A stretch of DNA of 64,000 bases, taken from Kosmotoga arenicorallina S304. Lineage in GTDB: Bacteria > Thermotogota > Thermotogae > Petrotogales > Kosmotogaceae. Made by a program: the position numbers and the translations under genes. This document shows, piece after piece, positions 8,598 through 16,222 of this stretch. Numbering within the stretch: the stretch's first letter is position 1; the number at the start of each line of letters is the position of its first letter. The stretch is from contig NZ_JFHK01000022.1 in assembly GCF_001636545.1 (NCBI RefSeq), forward strand, positions 1 to 64,000, read 5' to 3'. The notes below the pieces were generated by a model. The model was not told where the DNA came from. It saw only the letters and a list, made by a program, of their open reading frames with translations, and ran no database searches.

Positions 8598-10028
8598 TTA
8601 CATCCCCCCCATCAAGTTCTTGCTGAGCTGGATTGTTAAATCACCAATTCTGTTAAAGAAATCAAGATTTGCTTCCGGCATTATGCCAAAGGCTATAACA
8701 ACCAGCACAGCTAATAGACCAGCCAATGCAAGTCCAAAGGGAACTGAGTACTTCTTCTCGCTGAGCTTTGCATTTGGCCTTATAAGATTGAAAATCCATC
8801 TGAAGTAATAAGTAACTTCTATTGCCGTTGCAATTAAAATCACCACAGGGATCCATAAGGATTTATCCATGGTTGCCGATATGACATACAGTTTGGAACG
8901 GAAGCCAAAGAATAAAGGCATGCCAGCTATTGTTAGCGCACCGGTACCAAACAAAAATGCCAATAGTGGCGATTTACGCGCAACACCAGCAACATCTTCC
9001 AGCTTATCGCTTCCTGCTGTCAAAGCAATTTGGGCAGCCACCGAGAATAGCAACAGTTTTCCAAACCCGTTGTTCAAAAGAAGCATAGAAGCGCCTATAT
9101 AAGCCTTTGAACTCCCGATAGCGATCATCATTAGGATAATGCCCGCCTGCGCTATGCTCGAATATGCGAGCATTTTTTTCATCCTCTTTTGACTGAAAGC
9201 AAGAATTTCTCCAATGACAGCTGTTGTGATGCCCAGGATTATGATTAGCTCATTTAGCTTTCCGGAATTAACCACAAAGGCTATTACCCGTATAAACGCC
9301 GAAACCATTGCTATTGGGAATACAGAGGCAAGGATTGTTGATCCTCTCCCTGAGGCGTTTGCGTACACATCTGGAGCCCAACCATTGAAAGGAAATAGCT
9401 TGGTCTCAACGCCCAGCCCCACTATCATTAGCAGACCGGCTACGAGTAACACATCGGGATTTAGTGATGTCACCTTTGCCGCGGCATCAGCCATATTCAA
9501 TGTTCCTGCCGAGGCGTAAATGACTATCACACCAAGAAGATAGAAAGACGAAGCAATAGAACCCAGTATTAGATATTTAAACGCGGCAAACTTGCTCTCT
9601 GCTTCCTTTCCTGATGCAGCGATTATATAGGCTGCGATAGCTGAAATTTCAAGGAATACAAAGAGATTGAAAAGGTCTCCCGTGAGAAGAATTCCATTTA
9701 TCGCTGCCAGTGAAAGCATAAAAGCGACAGACATCTTTTCGCCTTTCTTCAGCACTTCAGATGACGTTGCAACTAGCGCAAGCAAAAAGATTATATTTAC
9801 GGCCAACAAGAATAATCGGATCATATCGCTGACAACAAGGTTGATACCGTATGGGGGAATCCAACCTCCGATAATATAACTTTCAACACCATTACCATTG
9901 AAAATGAGAAAACTGAATATCACGTTTGACAAAGCAGAAATCCAGAGCAAGGCTTTTGAAAATTTCCCGGTAAATATGCCGAGAAATGCAAGGCCAAGCG
10001 GTAAAGCAATCAACCATATGGGGTTCAT
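8598..10028 (-). CDS. mbxH: MrpD/NuoN-like antiporter subunit (MbxH type)
   Basis: A 476-residue membrane protein of the MrpD/NuoM/NuoN family with about 14 hydrophobic segments. The acidic and lysine motifs of the channel helices are visible, including LFVFLEISAIAAY and KLFPFNGWAPDVYANA. Its start overlaps the end of the MrpC-like gene by four bases, so translation is coupled. With MrpC and the NuoL-like subunit it would form the Na+/H+ antiport part of the complex. Confidence 0.88.
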   Translation of the reverse strand: MNPIWLIALPLGLAFLGIFTGKFSKALLWISALSNVIFSFLIFNGNGVESYIIGGWIPPYGINLVVSDMIRLFLLAVNIIFLLALVATSSEVLKKGEKMSVAFMLSLAAINGILLTGDLFNLFVFLEISAIAAYIIAASGKEAESKFAAFKYLILGSIASSFYLLGVIVIYASAGTLNMADAAAKVTSLNPDVLLVAGLLMIVGLGVETKLFPFNGWAPDVYANASGRGSTILASVFPIAMVSAFIRVIAFVVNSGKLNELIIILGITTAVIGEILAFSQKRMKKMLAYSSIAQAGIILMMIAIGSSKAYIGASMLLLNNGFGKLLLFSVAAQIALTAGSDKLEDVAGVARKSPLLAFLFGTGALTIAGMPLFFGFRSKLYVISATMDKSLWIPVVILIATAIEVTYYFRWIFNLIRPNAKLSEKKYSVPFGLALAGLLAVLVVIAFGIMPEANLDFFNRIGDLTIQLSKNLMGGM

Positions 10029-10366
10029 CCGTTATCCCCCCTTATTTCGTCTAATTCTATTGTCCCGTAGGAATCCATTACTTTTAATACCAGAGAAAGA
10101 GCCAGCGCAGTTACCCCAACACCTATAACGATGGCTGTTAACACAAGCGCTTGGGGAAGAGGGTCAACAAAATTCATCGTGCTCTTGTTTACAACGGGCG
10201 AAAGTATAGGAGCATTTCCTTCTGCAACATAACCTATCGAAACGATAAAAATGTTGACACCGAGTTCCGCAATATTAAGTGATACTACAAGTTTAACGAG
10301 ATTTTTCTGTGATAACAGCCCATAGATTCCAATAGCTATGAGCATTATTGAAAAGTATTGAATCAT
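10025..10366 (-). CDS. mbxG: MrpC/NuoK-like subunit (MbxG type)
   Basis: A 113-residue protein with three hydrophobic helices, the architecture of MrpC and NuoK. The second half carries PLPQALVLTAIVIGVGVTA, a motif shared by MrpC proteins. Start and stop each overlap a neighbour by four bases (ATGA type). It acts inside the membrane as part of the antiporter module. Confidence 0.88.
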   Translation of the reverse strand: MIQYFSIMLIAIGIYGLLSQKNLVKLVVSLNIAELGVNIFIVSIGYVAEGNAPILSPVVNKSTMNFVDPLPQALVLTAIVIGVGVTALALSLVLKVMDSYGTIELDEIRGDNG

Positions 10367-11115
10367 TTTTCCCCCTCCTCTGCAAAGAAATCATCGAGGA
10401 GTCCTGAGAGTTCCGCTCCTACTTTCAAACCAATTATTGAATAGACTATAGGGACGATTCCGGCGCTTAAAAGATTGCCTATGGTTCCCGTAGGTAGAAA
10501 ATTTTGAAGGAAAGAACCAGTAACGAGCAAACCTACAACGCCTATCACTACATATAATAATCCCATTGAGCCTTCAAGAACTTTTAGCAGTTTTGATGTA
10601 CGCATCTTGTCATCCACAATGAGCATCAACAAGGCGCTTGCGGCAATTATCGTACCGCCGGGGAATCCACCTCCAGGCGTGAGGTGACCATGAATAAAAA
10701 CATATGCCCCGAAAACTATCAAAAGAGTGGCTATAATCCTTGCGGCTATTTTTACGATCGGGTTGATAGAAATGGTGAGCTTTTTTCGCTTACCTCCTCC
10801 GATGAGAATTGCTACGCCCGTCGCCGATAGGAAAAGAACTGTTACTTCGCCAAGTGTGTCAAAAGAGCGGTAATTAACAACCACAGAAGTTACCATATTT
10901 GCCGAACCGCTTTCAGCATCTTTCGTTTCACCATAAACGACTTCTTCTGAGTTATCGCTAACGGATTTAGAAATGTATTTGTTAGATACGCGTTCTGATA
11001 GATTCACTTCGCCAAATTTTGGAATGCCCATTAGCTCATTGGAATCCGAATTTAGAATGCTGACAAACATAAAAAAGAACAGAAGGGCAATTAGAGCGGC
11101 AACCGCTTTTTTCAT
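10363..11115 (-). CDS. mbxF: MbhE-MrpB fused antiporter subunit (MbxF type)
   Basis: A 250-residue membrane protein. The N-terminal part has one hydrophobic helix, an external loop, the line VVVNYRSFDTLGEVTVLFLSATGVA typical of MrpA-C/MbhE in shortened form, then an MrpB-like domain with HGHLTPGGGFPGGTI, the family signature. In Mrp antiporters these are parts of separate subunits; fusion of the two is the Mbx arrangement. It overlaps both neighbours by four bases. Confidence 0.85.
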   Translation of the reverse strand: MKKAVAALIALLFFFMFVSILNSDSNELMGIPKFGEVNLSERVSNKYISKSVSDNSEEVVYGETKDAESGSANMVTSVVVNYRSFDTLGEVTVLFLSATGVAILIGGGKRKKLTISINPIVKIAARIIATLLIVFGAYVFIHGHLTPGGGFPGGTIIAASALLMLIVDDKMRTSKLLKVLEGSMGLLYVVIGVVGLLVTGSFLQNFLPTGTIGNLLSAGIVPIVYSIIGLKVGAELSGLLDDFFAEEGEK

Positions 11116-11354
11116 TCGGATTCCCCCCTTCCCAGGCGCTTCAGGGTAAGCAAAAATATTGCCGTCGTCAACCCCGCGCCAACTGCCGCTTCAGTAATAG
11201 CAACATCCGGAGCTTTCAATAAAACAAAAGAAACAACGGCAAGGAGACTTGCCAGCGAAAGCATAACCACAGAAGTTATCAATTTTTTAGCTTCAATTGC
11301 CACAAGTGAACTGACAACAAGCACAGCGCCAATTATAAAAGAAATCACACTCAC
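11112..11354 (-). CDS. mbxD: MbhD/DUF4040-like small membrane subunit
   Basis: An 80-residue protein with three hydrophobic segments, matching the MbhD/MbxD family that corresponds to part of the C-terminal domain of MrpA. The motif KAPDVAITEAAVGAGLTTA is the recognisable core. It sits between MrpG and the MrpB-like fusion, exactly where Mbh and Mbx operons place it. Confidence 0.88.
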   Translation of the reverse strand: MSVISFIIGAVLVVSSLVAIEAKKLITSVVMLSLASLLAVVSFVLLKAPDVAITEAAVGAGLTTAIFLLTLKRLGRGESE

Positions 11355-11686
11355 CTTTCAGCACCTCCCTCATCCGGAAGGTATTCCCCTGTATCAGTTC
11401 TCGGGTCAGGCTTTACACCGGATTTAAGAGAAGCCCTCGCTAGAGCTGAGCTCCCTACCGGATTGGTAATGGCTATGAATGTTACAATGACAATTGTTTT
11501 TAAGAGCCACTCTGGGTGAACGAAGCCTACTCCCAGTATCAAAGAAAAAGAGCCTAAGGTTGTTGCTTTTGTTCCAGCCTGGAGCCTGTTGTATACATCA
11601 GGCATTCTAAGCACCCCAAGCCCGCCGAGGAGGTAGAAAAGCGAACCAATTGTTATGAGCGTGTAACCAATTATCTCCATAATCAT
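11351..11686 (-). CDS. mbxC: MrpG-like antiporter subunit (MbxC type)
   Basis: A 111-residue protein with three hydrophobic segments and the MrpG line LGVLRMPDVYNRLQAGTKATTLG. The C-terminal 30 residues are hydrophilic. Overlaps with both neighbours are four bases. It is a structural subunit of the Mrp-type module. Confidence 0.9.
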   Translation of the reverse strand: MIMEIIGYTLITIGSLFYLLGGLGVLRMPDVYNRLQAGTKATTLGSFSLILGVGFVHPEWLLKTIVIVTFIAITNPVGSSALARASLKSGVKPDPRTDTGEYLPDEGGAER

Positions 11687-11937
11687 TTTTTCCCCTCCAA
11701 ATACCGCGCCACAACCACCGTTTCGAGGAAAGAAAGAGCAGCATAAACAAGTGCTATATCAAGGAAAAGAGAATTATCCTCGATAAGCGCGAAGAGTACA
11801 ATAACCCCGGTGATTATGACATTCATGATGTCAAGCGCTGCCACCCGATCAGACAGTGTAGGGCCGCGCAGTATCCGTAACAGTGCGAGCAATGCGCCAA
11901 GAATTATCAAAGAGAGAAAAACTACAAGGGCGGTCAT
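11683..11937 (-). CDS. mbxB: MrpF-like antiporter subunit (MbxB type)
   Basis: An 84-residue protein with three hydrophobic helices. The line LRGPTLSDRVAALDIM is the recognisable MrpF signature, followed by a conserved aspartate-bearing helix. It overlaps MrpE and MrpG by four bases each. Confidence 0.9.
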   Translation of the reverse strand: MTALVVFLSLIILGALLALLRILRGPTLSDRVAALDIMNVIITGVIVLFALIEDNSLFLDIALVYAALSFLETVVVARYLEGKK

Positions 11938-12425
11938 TCAAAAATCCCTCCAATCCTTCTCTCAAAACTGCCTACTATAGCCTTCTTAATCTCTTCCGGG
12001 TTATCTGATTTTTTGTCTATCCAGTGAACATAAATCCCTTCTTTGTCCAGATCAAGACTGAGCGTTCCCGGAGTCAACGTTATCGAATTTGCAAGGGTCA
12101 GTTTCGAGATTTCTCCTTTCAACTTCACCGGTACTTTAACAATGGCAGGGTTTATTGGCAGTGAGGGGTTGAGAACACGTCTGGCTACATCAAGATTAGC
12201 TTTTACCATTGCTACGATAAATACCGGCAGGTACCCGAAAACAAATTTCAGAGCTCTTATGGGGAAATCAATGCCTATGTTGAGCTTTGAATATCGCGCG
12301 GTAACAATCGCGACAATCAAGGCAACCACAACTCCCATCACGAGTTCTGAAAAAGCTACACTTATAGTGAAACCTATCCACAGTAAATAAGTCAGCACAA
12401 ATACAGAAAGAAATTTCAGGGTCAT
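11934..12425 (-). CDS. mbxA: MrpE-like antiporter subunit (MbxA type), first gene of the Mbx operon
   Basis: A 163-residue protein with two or three N-terminal hydrophobic segments and a C-terminal cytoplasmic domain. The MrpE lines ANSITLTPGTLSLDLD and VHWID are plain. The start at 12425 has GAAGGGGG seven bases upstream. An extended -10 promoter lies about 55 bases before it, so this gene heads the 13-gene operon ending at 1385. Confidence 0.9.
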   Translation of the reverse strand: MTLKFLSVFVLTYLLWIGFTISVAFSELVMGVVVALIVAIVTARYSKLNIGIDFPIRALKFVFGYLPVFIVAMVKANLDVARRVLNPSLPINPAIVKVPVKLKGEISKLTLANSITLTPGTLSLDLDKEGIYVHWIDKKSDNPEEIKKAIVGSFERRIGGIFE

Positions 12426-12476
12426 AACATACCCCCTTCTTGTGAATTTGTGAAATAATTAACTTGGAACATAGTT

Positions 12477-12485
12477 ATTATACCA
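12477..12485 (-). promoter_or_regulatory. Extended -10 promoter of the Mbx operon
   Basis: On the minus strand TGGTATAAT gives a perfect TATAAT with the TGn extension. No good -35 hexamer lies 16-18 bases upstream. The predicted start would leave a leader of about 45 bases before the MrpE-like gene. Confidence 0.55.
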
Positions 12486-12672
12486 TAACCCTGTATGGGT
12501 ATCATGATTCTGTGTTAAATTAGTGATAACCGTAGACCAATTTTTTCACAAACTCTGAAGACTTTTTAAAATAATTGCTCAAATAACATTAGCAGATATT
12601 TTTAGGAAATTTTAGTCAAATAACTTTAGGCGGCATCTCGAATCTATCATCAGGAGGCAAATTAGTGATAAT
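12486..12672. other. AT-rich intergenic stretch
   Basis: Between the Mbx promoter and the repeat block I see no gene. AGGAGG at 12653-12658 followed by ATG at 12671 looks like a start signal but leads only into the GGTTGTGGG repeat, which is not coding. Confidence 0.5.
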
Positions 12673-12727
12673 GGTTGTGGGTTGTTGGTTGTGGGTTGTT
12701 GGTTGTGGGTTGTTGGTTGTGGGTTGT
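12673..12727. repeat. 14-bp tandem repeat, about four units
   Basis: Units of GGTTGTGGGTTGTT follow head to tail nearly four times at the left end of repeat copy A. Copy B carries a shorter, diverged version (GGTTGTAGGTTGTTGGTTGT). Such an array is prone to slippage, so the number of units probably varies between strains. Confidence 0.9.
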
Positions 12728-12915
12728 ACGTAAAGCGCTAACAATCGAGAGCGGAAGGGCGAGAACCGAGACGAAGAGACCGAGAGCCGAGAGTCCGACG
12801 ACGTCCCGCAACCTACAACGATTATGCCATTGTACAGCCTCCCACAACCTACAACCTACAACAAATATAGATTATATCTGTTTTTCAAGTAAGCGCTGCT
12901 TCACAAATTACCAGC
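12673..12915. repeat. Dispersed intergenic repeat, copy A
   Basis: The block begins with a GGTTGTGGGTTGTT tandem, passes through GTTGTACGTAAAGCGCTAAC and a purine-rich GAGAACCGAGA region, and returns in CACAACCTACAACCTACAAC, so its ends are inverted to each other. The tail (12862-12915: AAATATAGATT, then TTTTTCAAGTAAGC) is also found in copy B. A partial relative occurs near 42801. All three lie between genes. The length and inverted ends suggest a non-autonomous element or a large RNA or DNA hairpin; no function is known to me. Confidence 0.75.
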
Positions 12916-12926
12916 TTTGGCAAACA

Positions 12927-14279
12927 TCAATACCCAATAAGTTTTTTAGAAATCTGGTTTTGTCGTGTGATAAGCTCGTTCAGCTCATCATCTAAAATCT
13001 GTCCATCTTTTATTCTTACTGCGCCATTTACCATTACAAAATCAGCTTTTCCTGCATCGCACATGATTATCGCAGCGGCCGGGTCTGCAAGCCCTCCGGC
13101 AAGCGAAAGCTGGTTGAGGTCAAAGCCTATGATATCTGCTGCTTTACCTACTTCTATTGAACCGATATAATTGTCCATCCTCAGAACTTTTGCGCCTCCC
13201 ATTGTTGCCATGTAGAGCACATCTCTTGGAGTTAGCGCATCTGCGCCTTTAACTACGCGCTGGAGCATCATGGCATTTCTTGCTTCAAGCAACATATTTC
13301 CTGAATCATTTGAAGCGCTTCCGTCAACAGCTAACCCTATCCTTATGCCCGTTTCTTTCATTTCTTTTACAGGTGCAATGCCTGAGCCAAGCCTCATATT
13401 CGAAGTGGGGCAATGAGCCATACCGCAATCGTTATCAGCGAGCTTCCTTATATCCTCGTCAGATAGCCAAACGAGATGGGCAAACCACGTACGCGGATTA
13501 AGCCAGCCTATTTTTTCCATATAGTCCACCGGCCTGAGCCCGACCTTTTCAAGACAGTACTCTTCTTCATCTTTGGTTTCGGCAAGATGCGTATGCAATA
13601 GGACATCGTATTTCTCAGCTAATTCAAGTGTCTTTATCATAGACTGTTCAGTAACTGAAAAGGGAGAACATGGAGCTAAGGCAATGCGTGTCATAGCATA
13701 TTTTTCAGGATCGTGGTATTTTTCAATTAGCCTGATTGAGTCTTCGAGAATTTCTTCTTCTGTCTGCACAACTGAATCGGGTGGCAACCCACCGTCTTTT
13801 TTAGAAAGAGACATTGAACCCCGTGTCGGGTGAAACCTGATGCCACATCTCTTCGCAGCTTCTATTTCAGAATCAATGAATTCTTTCATTCCCTTTGGAT
13901 GAAGGTAAAGCATGTCTGTTGTAGTAGTAGTTCCTGTGTTCATCATTTCGTAAATGCCTATCGCAGCGCTAACATAAACCGCTTCATTGTCTATATTTTT
14001 CCAGAGTTCGTAGAGATATACGAGCCAGTCAAAAAGCTTTGCTGAAGAGACTGCTGGAACATTTCTAAACAGGGACTGGTAAAGATGGTGATGTGTATTC
14101 ACAAAGCCTGGTAGAACGACTTTGCCTGCCATATTTATCTGCCAATCTGCCCCAGGCGCGTCACCTGTACCGATTTCTTTTATCACATTGCCTTCAATGA
14201 GAATATAAGCATTGGTCAATTCTTGCATCTGATCGTTCATTGTCATTAGTTTATCAATGTTTTTCAGAACAATAGTCAT
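12927..14279 (-). CDS. 8-oxoguanine deaminase (amidohydrolase superfamily)
   Basis: A 450-residue metal-dependent deaminase expected to turn 8-oxoguanine into uric acid and ammonia. Motifs of the family are clear: PGFVNTHHHLYQSL with the HxH metal pair, RGSMSL followed by GGLPP, LAPCSPFSVT, LLHTHLAET, WFAH, CPTSNMRLGSG and VDGSASNDSGNM with the metal-binding Asp. From memory the pattern closely follows Pseudomonas 8-oxoguanine deaminase; hydroxyatrazine-type deaminases are the nearest alternative. The start at 14279 has GGAGGTGG four bases before it. The gene stands alone on the minus strand, boxed between repeat copies A and B. The neighbouring purine island would consume its product. Confidence 0.85.
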   Translation of the reverse strand: MTIVLKNIDKLMTMNDQMQELTNAYILIEGNVIKEIGTGDAPGADWQINMAGKVVLPGFVNTHHHLYQSLFRNVPAVSSAKLFDWLVYLYELWKNIDNEAVYVSAAIGIYEMMNTGTTTTTDMLYLHPKGMKEFIDSEIEAAKRCGIRFHPTRGSMSLSKKDGGLPPDSVVQTEEEILEDSIRLIEKYHDPEKYAMTRIALAPCSPFSVTEQSMIKTLELAEKYDVLLHTHLAETKDEEEYCLEKVGLRPVDYMEKIGWLNPRTWFAHLVWLSDEDIRKLADNDCGMAHCPTSNMRLGSGIAPVKEMKETGIRIGLAVDGSASNDSGNMLLEARNAMMLQRVVKGADALTPRDVLYMATMGGAKVLRMDNYIGSIEVGKAADIIGFDLNQLSLAGGLADPAAAIIMCDAGKADFVMVNGAVRIKDGQILDDELNELITRQNQISKKLIGY

Positions 14280-14391
14280 TCTTCCACCTCCAATATGATT
14301 TTAACATTTATTTGTGATTGTGAGCGAGACAGAATGACTGAAAAAGCGGGAGCCGAGAGACTAGAGAACGAGAAGAAAATATGCTCGGTTC

Positions 14392-14690
14392 TTTGTGGGT
14401 TATTGGTTGTAGGTTGTTGGTTGTACGTAAATCGCTGGCAATCGAGAACCGAGAGGCCGTGAACAGAGAAAACAAGTGCCAAGTTACGAGTTGCCAGAGA
14501 ATAAATGAAAACAGTTATGCTGGGTTTCGCCCAGGCTGTGCGCAACCAAGTCGCACACAACCGACAACCAACAACCGATAACAATTGTGCCGTTGTATAG
14601 CTGCCTTCTCGGCTTGTACAGACACGCACAACCTACAAAAATATAGACTTCATATGTTTTTCAAGTAAGCATCGCTCCGCCAATTGTCAT
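14392..14690. repeat. Dispersed intergenic repeat, copy B
   Basis: This copy shares with copy A the GGTTGTAGGTTGTTGG start, the core GTTGTACGTAAATCGCTGGC, AATCGAGAACCGAGAG, the CAACCAACAACCGATAAC return arm, the (A/T)TTGTGCC(A/G)TTGTA stretch, and the tail AAATATAGACTT then TTTTTCAAGTAAGC. It is about 50 bases longer than copy A in the middle. Both copies point the same way and flank the 8-oxoguanine deaminase gene. Just before it, 14311-14390 is purine-rich with more GAGCCGAGAG-like runs. Confidence 0.75.
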
Positions 14691-14734
14691 ACCGTCAACA
14701 GTAATTCTACCAATTGACATTTTAAAACTTACTT

Positions 14735-14764
14735 TTCACACGATATTTGATTTGCTTGTATAAT
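14735..14764 (+). promoter_or_regulatory. Promoter of the isochorismatase-flavoprotein-radical SAM genes
   Basis: TTCACA (14735-14740) and TATAAT (14759-14764) are 18 bases apart. Transcription would start near 14771, almost at the GAGGTGG ribosome binding site, so the leader is very short. Confidence 0.6.
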
Positions 14765-14783
14765 CATGTTGAGGTGGACCACG

Positions 14784-15395
14784 ATGACAGAAGGAATTTT
14801 TGAATCGCCGGAAAAAATACTTGCTTTTTATAAGGAAAGGCATCCATTGATTGGCGGAAATAACCCCGCTTTGCTTGTGATTGATGCCCAGAGATATTTC
14901 TTTGACAGTAGTTCCAAAGCCTTCATTAAAGATTCATTAATAATACTGCCCAGAATAAAGGCACTTATTGAGTTCTTTCACGAAAATAATCTACTTGTCT
15001 TCTTTACCCGGCATATCGATATCCCCAAGAGTCCGATGCATAAGTGGTGGGGCAACCTTATGAAAGAAGATGATCCACTTACAGAATTGATTATTGAGGG
15101 CAAACATGTAATAAAAAAGAACAGTTACGACGCTTTTTATGAAACAGAGCTGGAAGAAAAATTGTGGGAGTTTAAAGTTGATCAGCTTTATATCTGCGGT
15201 GTGCAGACGCATTTATGCGTTAGCAGTACCGTGCGCTCCGCCTTTATAAGGGGATTTGGGCCGGTTGTAGTTATGGATGCAACAGCATCTAAATACTATC
15301 AGCTGCACATTTCTTCACTCATGTCTCTGGCACATGGGTTTGCAATTCTCGCAAGCGTTGAAGAGGTCAAAAGATGTTTGTCGATGTTGCGATAA
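14784..15395 (+). CDS. Isochorismatase-family cysteine hydrolase
   Basis: A 203-residue cytoplasmic hydrolase of the isochorismatase/nicotinamidase superfamily. The catalytic triad is visible: Asp34 (LVIDAQRYF), Lys112 (KKNSYDAF) and Cys145 (CGVQTHLCVSSTVR). Members cleave amides or ureides such as nicotinamide, N-carbamoylsarcosine and ureidoacrylate. Placed beside ureide and purine genes, a carbamoyl-amide substrate is a fair guess, but nothing fixes it. The ATG at 14784, six bases after GAGGTGG, is preferred to the ATG at 14766, which would precede the predicted transcript start. Its end overlaps the next gene by 22 bases. Confidence 0.8.
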   Translation: MTEGIFESPEKILAFYKERHPLIGGNNPALLVIDAQRYFFDSSSKAFIKDSLIILPRIKALIEFFHENNLLVFFTRHIDIPKSPMHKWWGNLMKEDDPLTELIIEGKHVIKKNSYDAFYETELEEKLWEFKVDQLYICGVQTHLCVSSTVRSAFIRGFGPVVVMDATASKYYQLHISSLMSLAHGFAILASVEEVKRCLSMLR

Positions 15396-16207
15396 TCGGA
15401 GCAGGTCCTGCCGGAATAGCCTGTGCTATCCAGCTCAAGCATCAGGGGATTGAATTTGTGCTGCTGGAATCGGGGAAAATTGGTGGAATGGTTATAAATG
15501 CAAATTTTGTGGAAAACATGCCGCTTTTGCCTCCATTAAGCGGTAAAGAAGTTGTGAAGTTACTTATCGAGAAACTGAAATATTATGATATAGAAGTGAT
15601 AAACACTCTTGTAACCTCTATCAGTAAAAAAGAAAATATTTTCAACATAGGGTACTCTTCTGGAAGTTTGTGTTCAAAGTATGTCGTTATTGCGACGGGA
15701 ACCAAACCCAAACGCGTAAAGAGCTTCGAAGTCTCTTCAAAGGTTGTGTATGAGCCTTTAAAACTCTTTGGAGTTTCAGGAAAGGGAATAGCTATTGCTG
15801 GTTCAGGTGAAGCAGCGTTTGACGCGGCAATGAGTCTGTCCAAATCAAATAGGATAACCTTGTTTGCCAAACATAGCACATTTAATATCTCCCCCCGATT
15901 ACTCGACATGGTGGAAAAAAGCGAGAATATAGTTGTCATGCGAAACAACCCCATCGAAAAAGTGTATGAAAAAGAGGATAAACTGTTTATTAAAACCCAT
16001 TTTTTTGCTGGTTTCTATGACAACCTTCTTATAAGCATTGGCAGAGAAGCAAACAGGGAATTACTAAGTACTGAACTGTTAAGCGATAAAAGGGTCTATC
16101 TGGCGGGAGATGTAAGACGCGGAAAACTCGGACAGATGTCGATAGCCATTGGTGATGGCATTGAAGTAGCTCAAGAGATAGTCGCTGATTTAAGAAAAAA
16201 TAGATAG
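15374..16207 (+). CDS. Thioredoxin-reductase-like FAD/NAD(P) oxidoreductase without redox cysteines
   Basis: A 277-residue flavoprotein of the TrxR fold. The N-terminal FAD site reads GAGPAGIACAIQL; a second dinucleotide site GSGEAAFDAAMSL lies near the middle; the C-terminal FAD segment is VYLAGDVRRGKLGQMSIAIGDG. The CxxC redox pair of thioredoxin reductase is missing, so it resembles ferredoxin or small-molecule NAD(P)H reductases. Its start overlaps the isochorismatase gene. In context it could pass NAD(P)H electrons to the iron-sulfur dehydrogenase or the radical SAM protein nearby; this is inference. Confidence 0.75.
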   Translation: MFVDVAIIGAGPAGIACAIQLKHQGIEFVLLESGKIGGMVINANFVENMPLLPPLSGKEVVKLLIEKLKYYDIEVINTLVTSISKKENIFNIGYSSGSLCSKYVVIATGTKPKRVKSFEVSSKVVYEPLKLFGVSGKGIAIAGSGEAAFDAAMSLSKSNRITLFAKHSTFNISPRLLDMVEKSENIVVMRNNPIEKVYEKEDKLFIKTHFFAGFYDNLLISIGREANRELLSTELLSDKRVYLAGDVRRGKLGQMSIAIGDGIEVAQEIVADLRKNR

Positions 16208-16222
16208 AAGGAGGCCTCAAAC

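Noticed and set aside
12673-12727. CRISPR array
   Set aside because: Units are 14 bases without spacers, so it is a simple tandem repeat.
12662-12995. Open frames on both strands across the GGTTGTGGG tandem
   Set aside because: They consist of Val-Gly-Cys-Trp-Leu style repeats created by the tandem DNA and have no family match; the DNA is a non-coding repeat.
14276-14629. Open frames through repeat copy B
   Set aside because: They follow the repeat composition, and their content is shared with the non-coding copy A.
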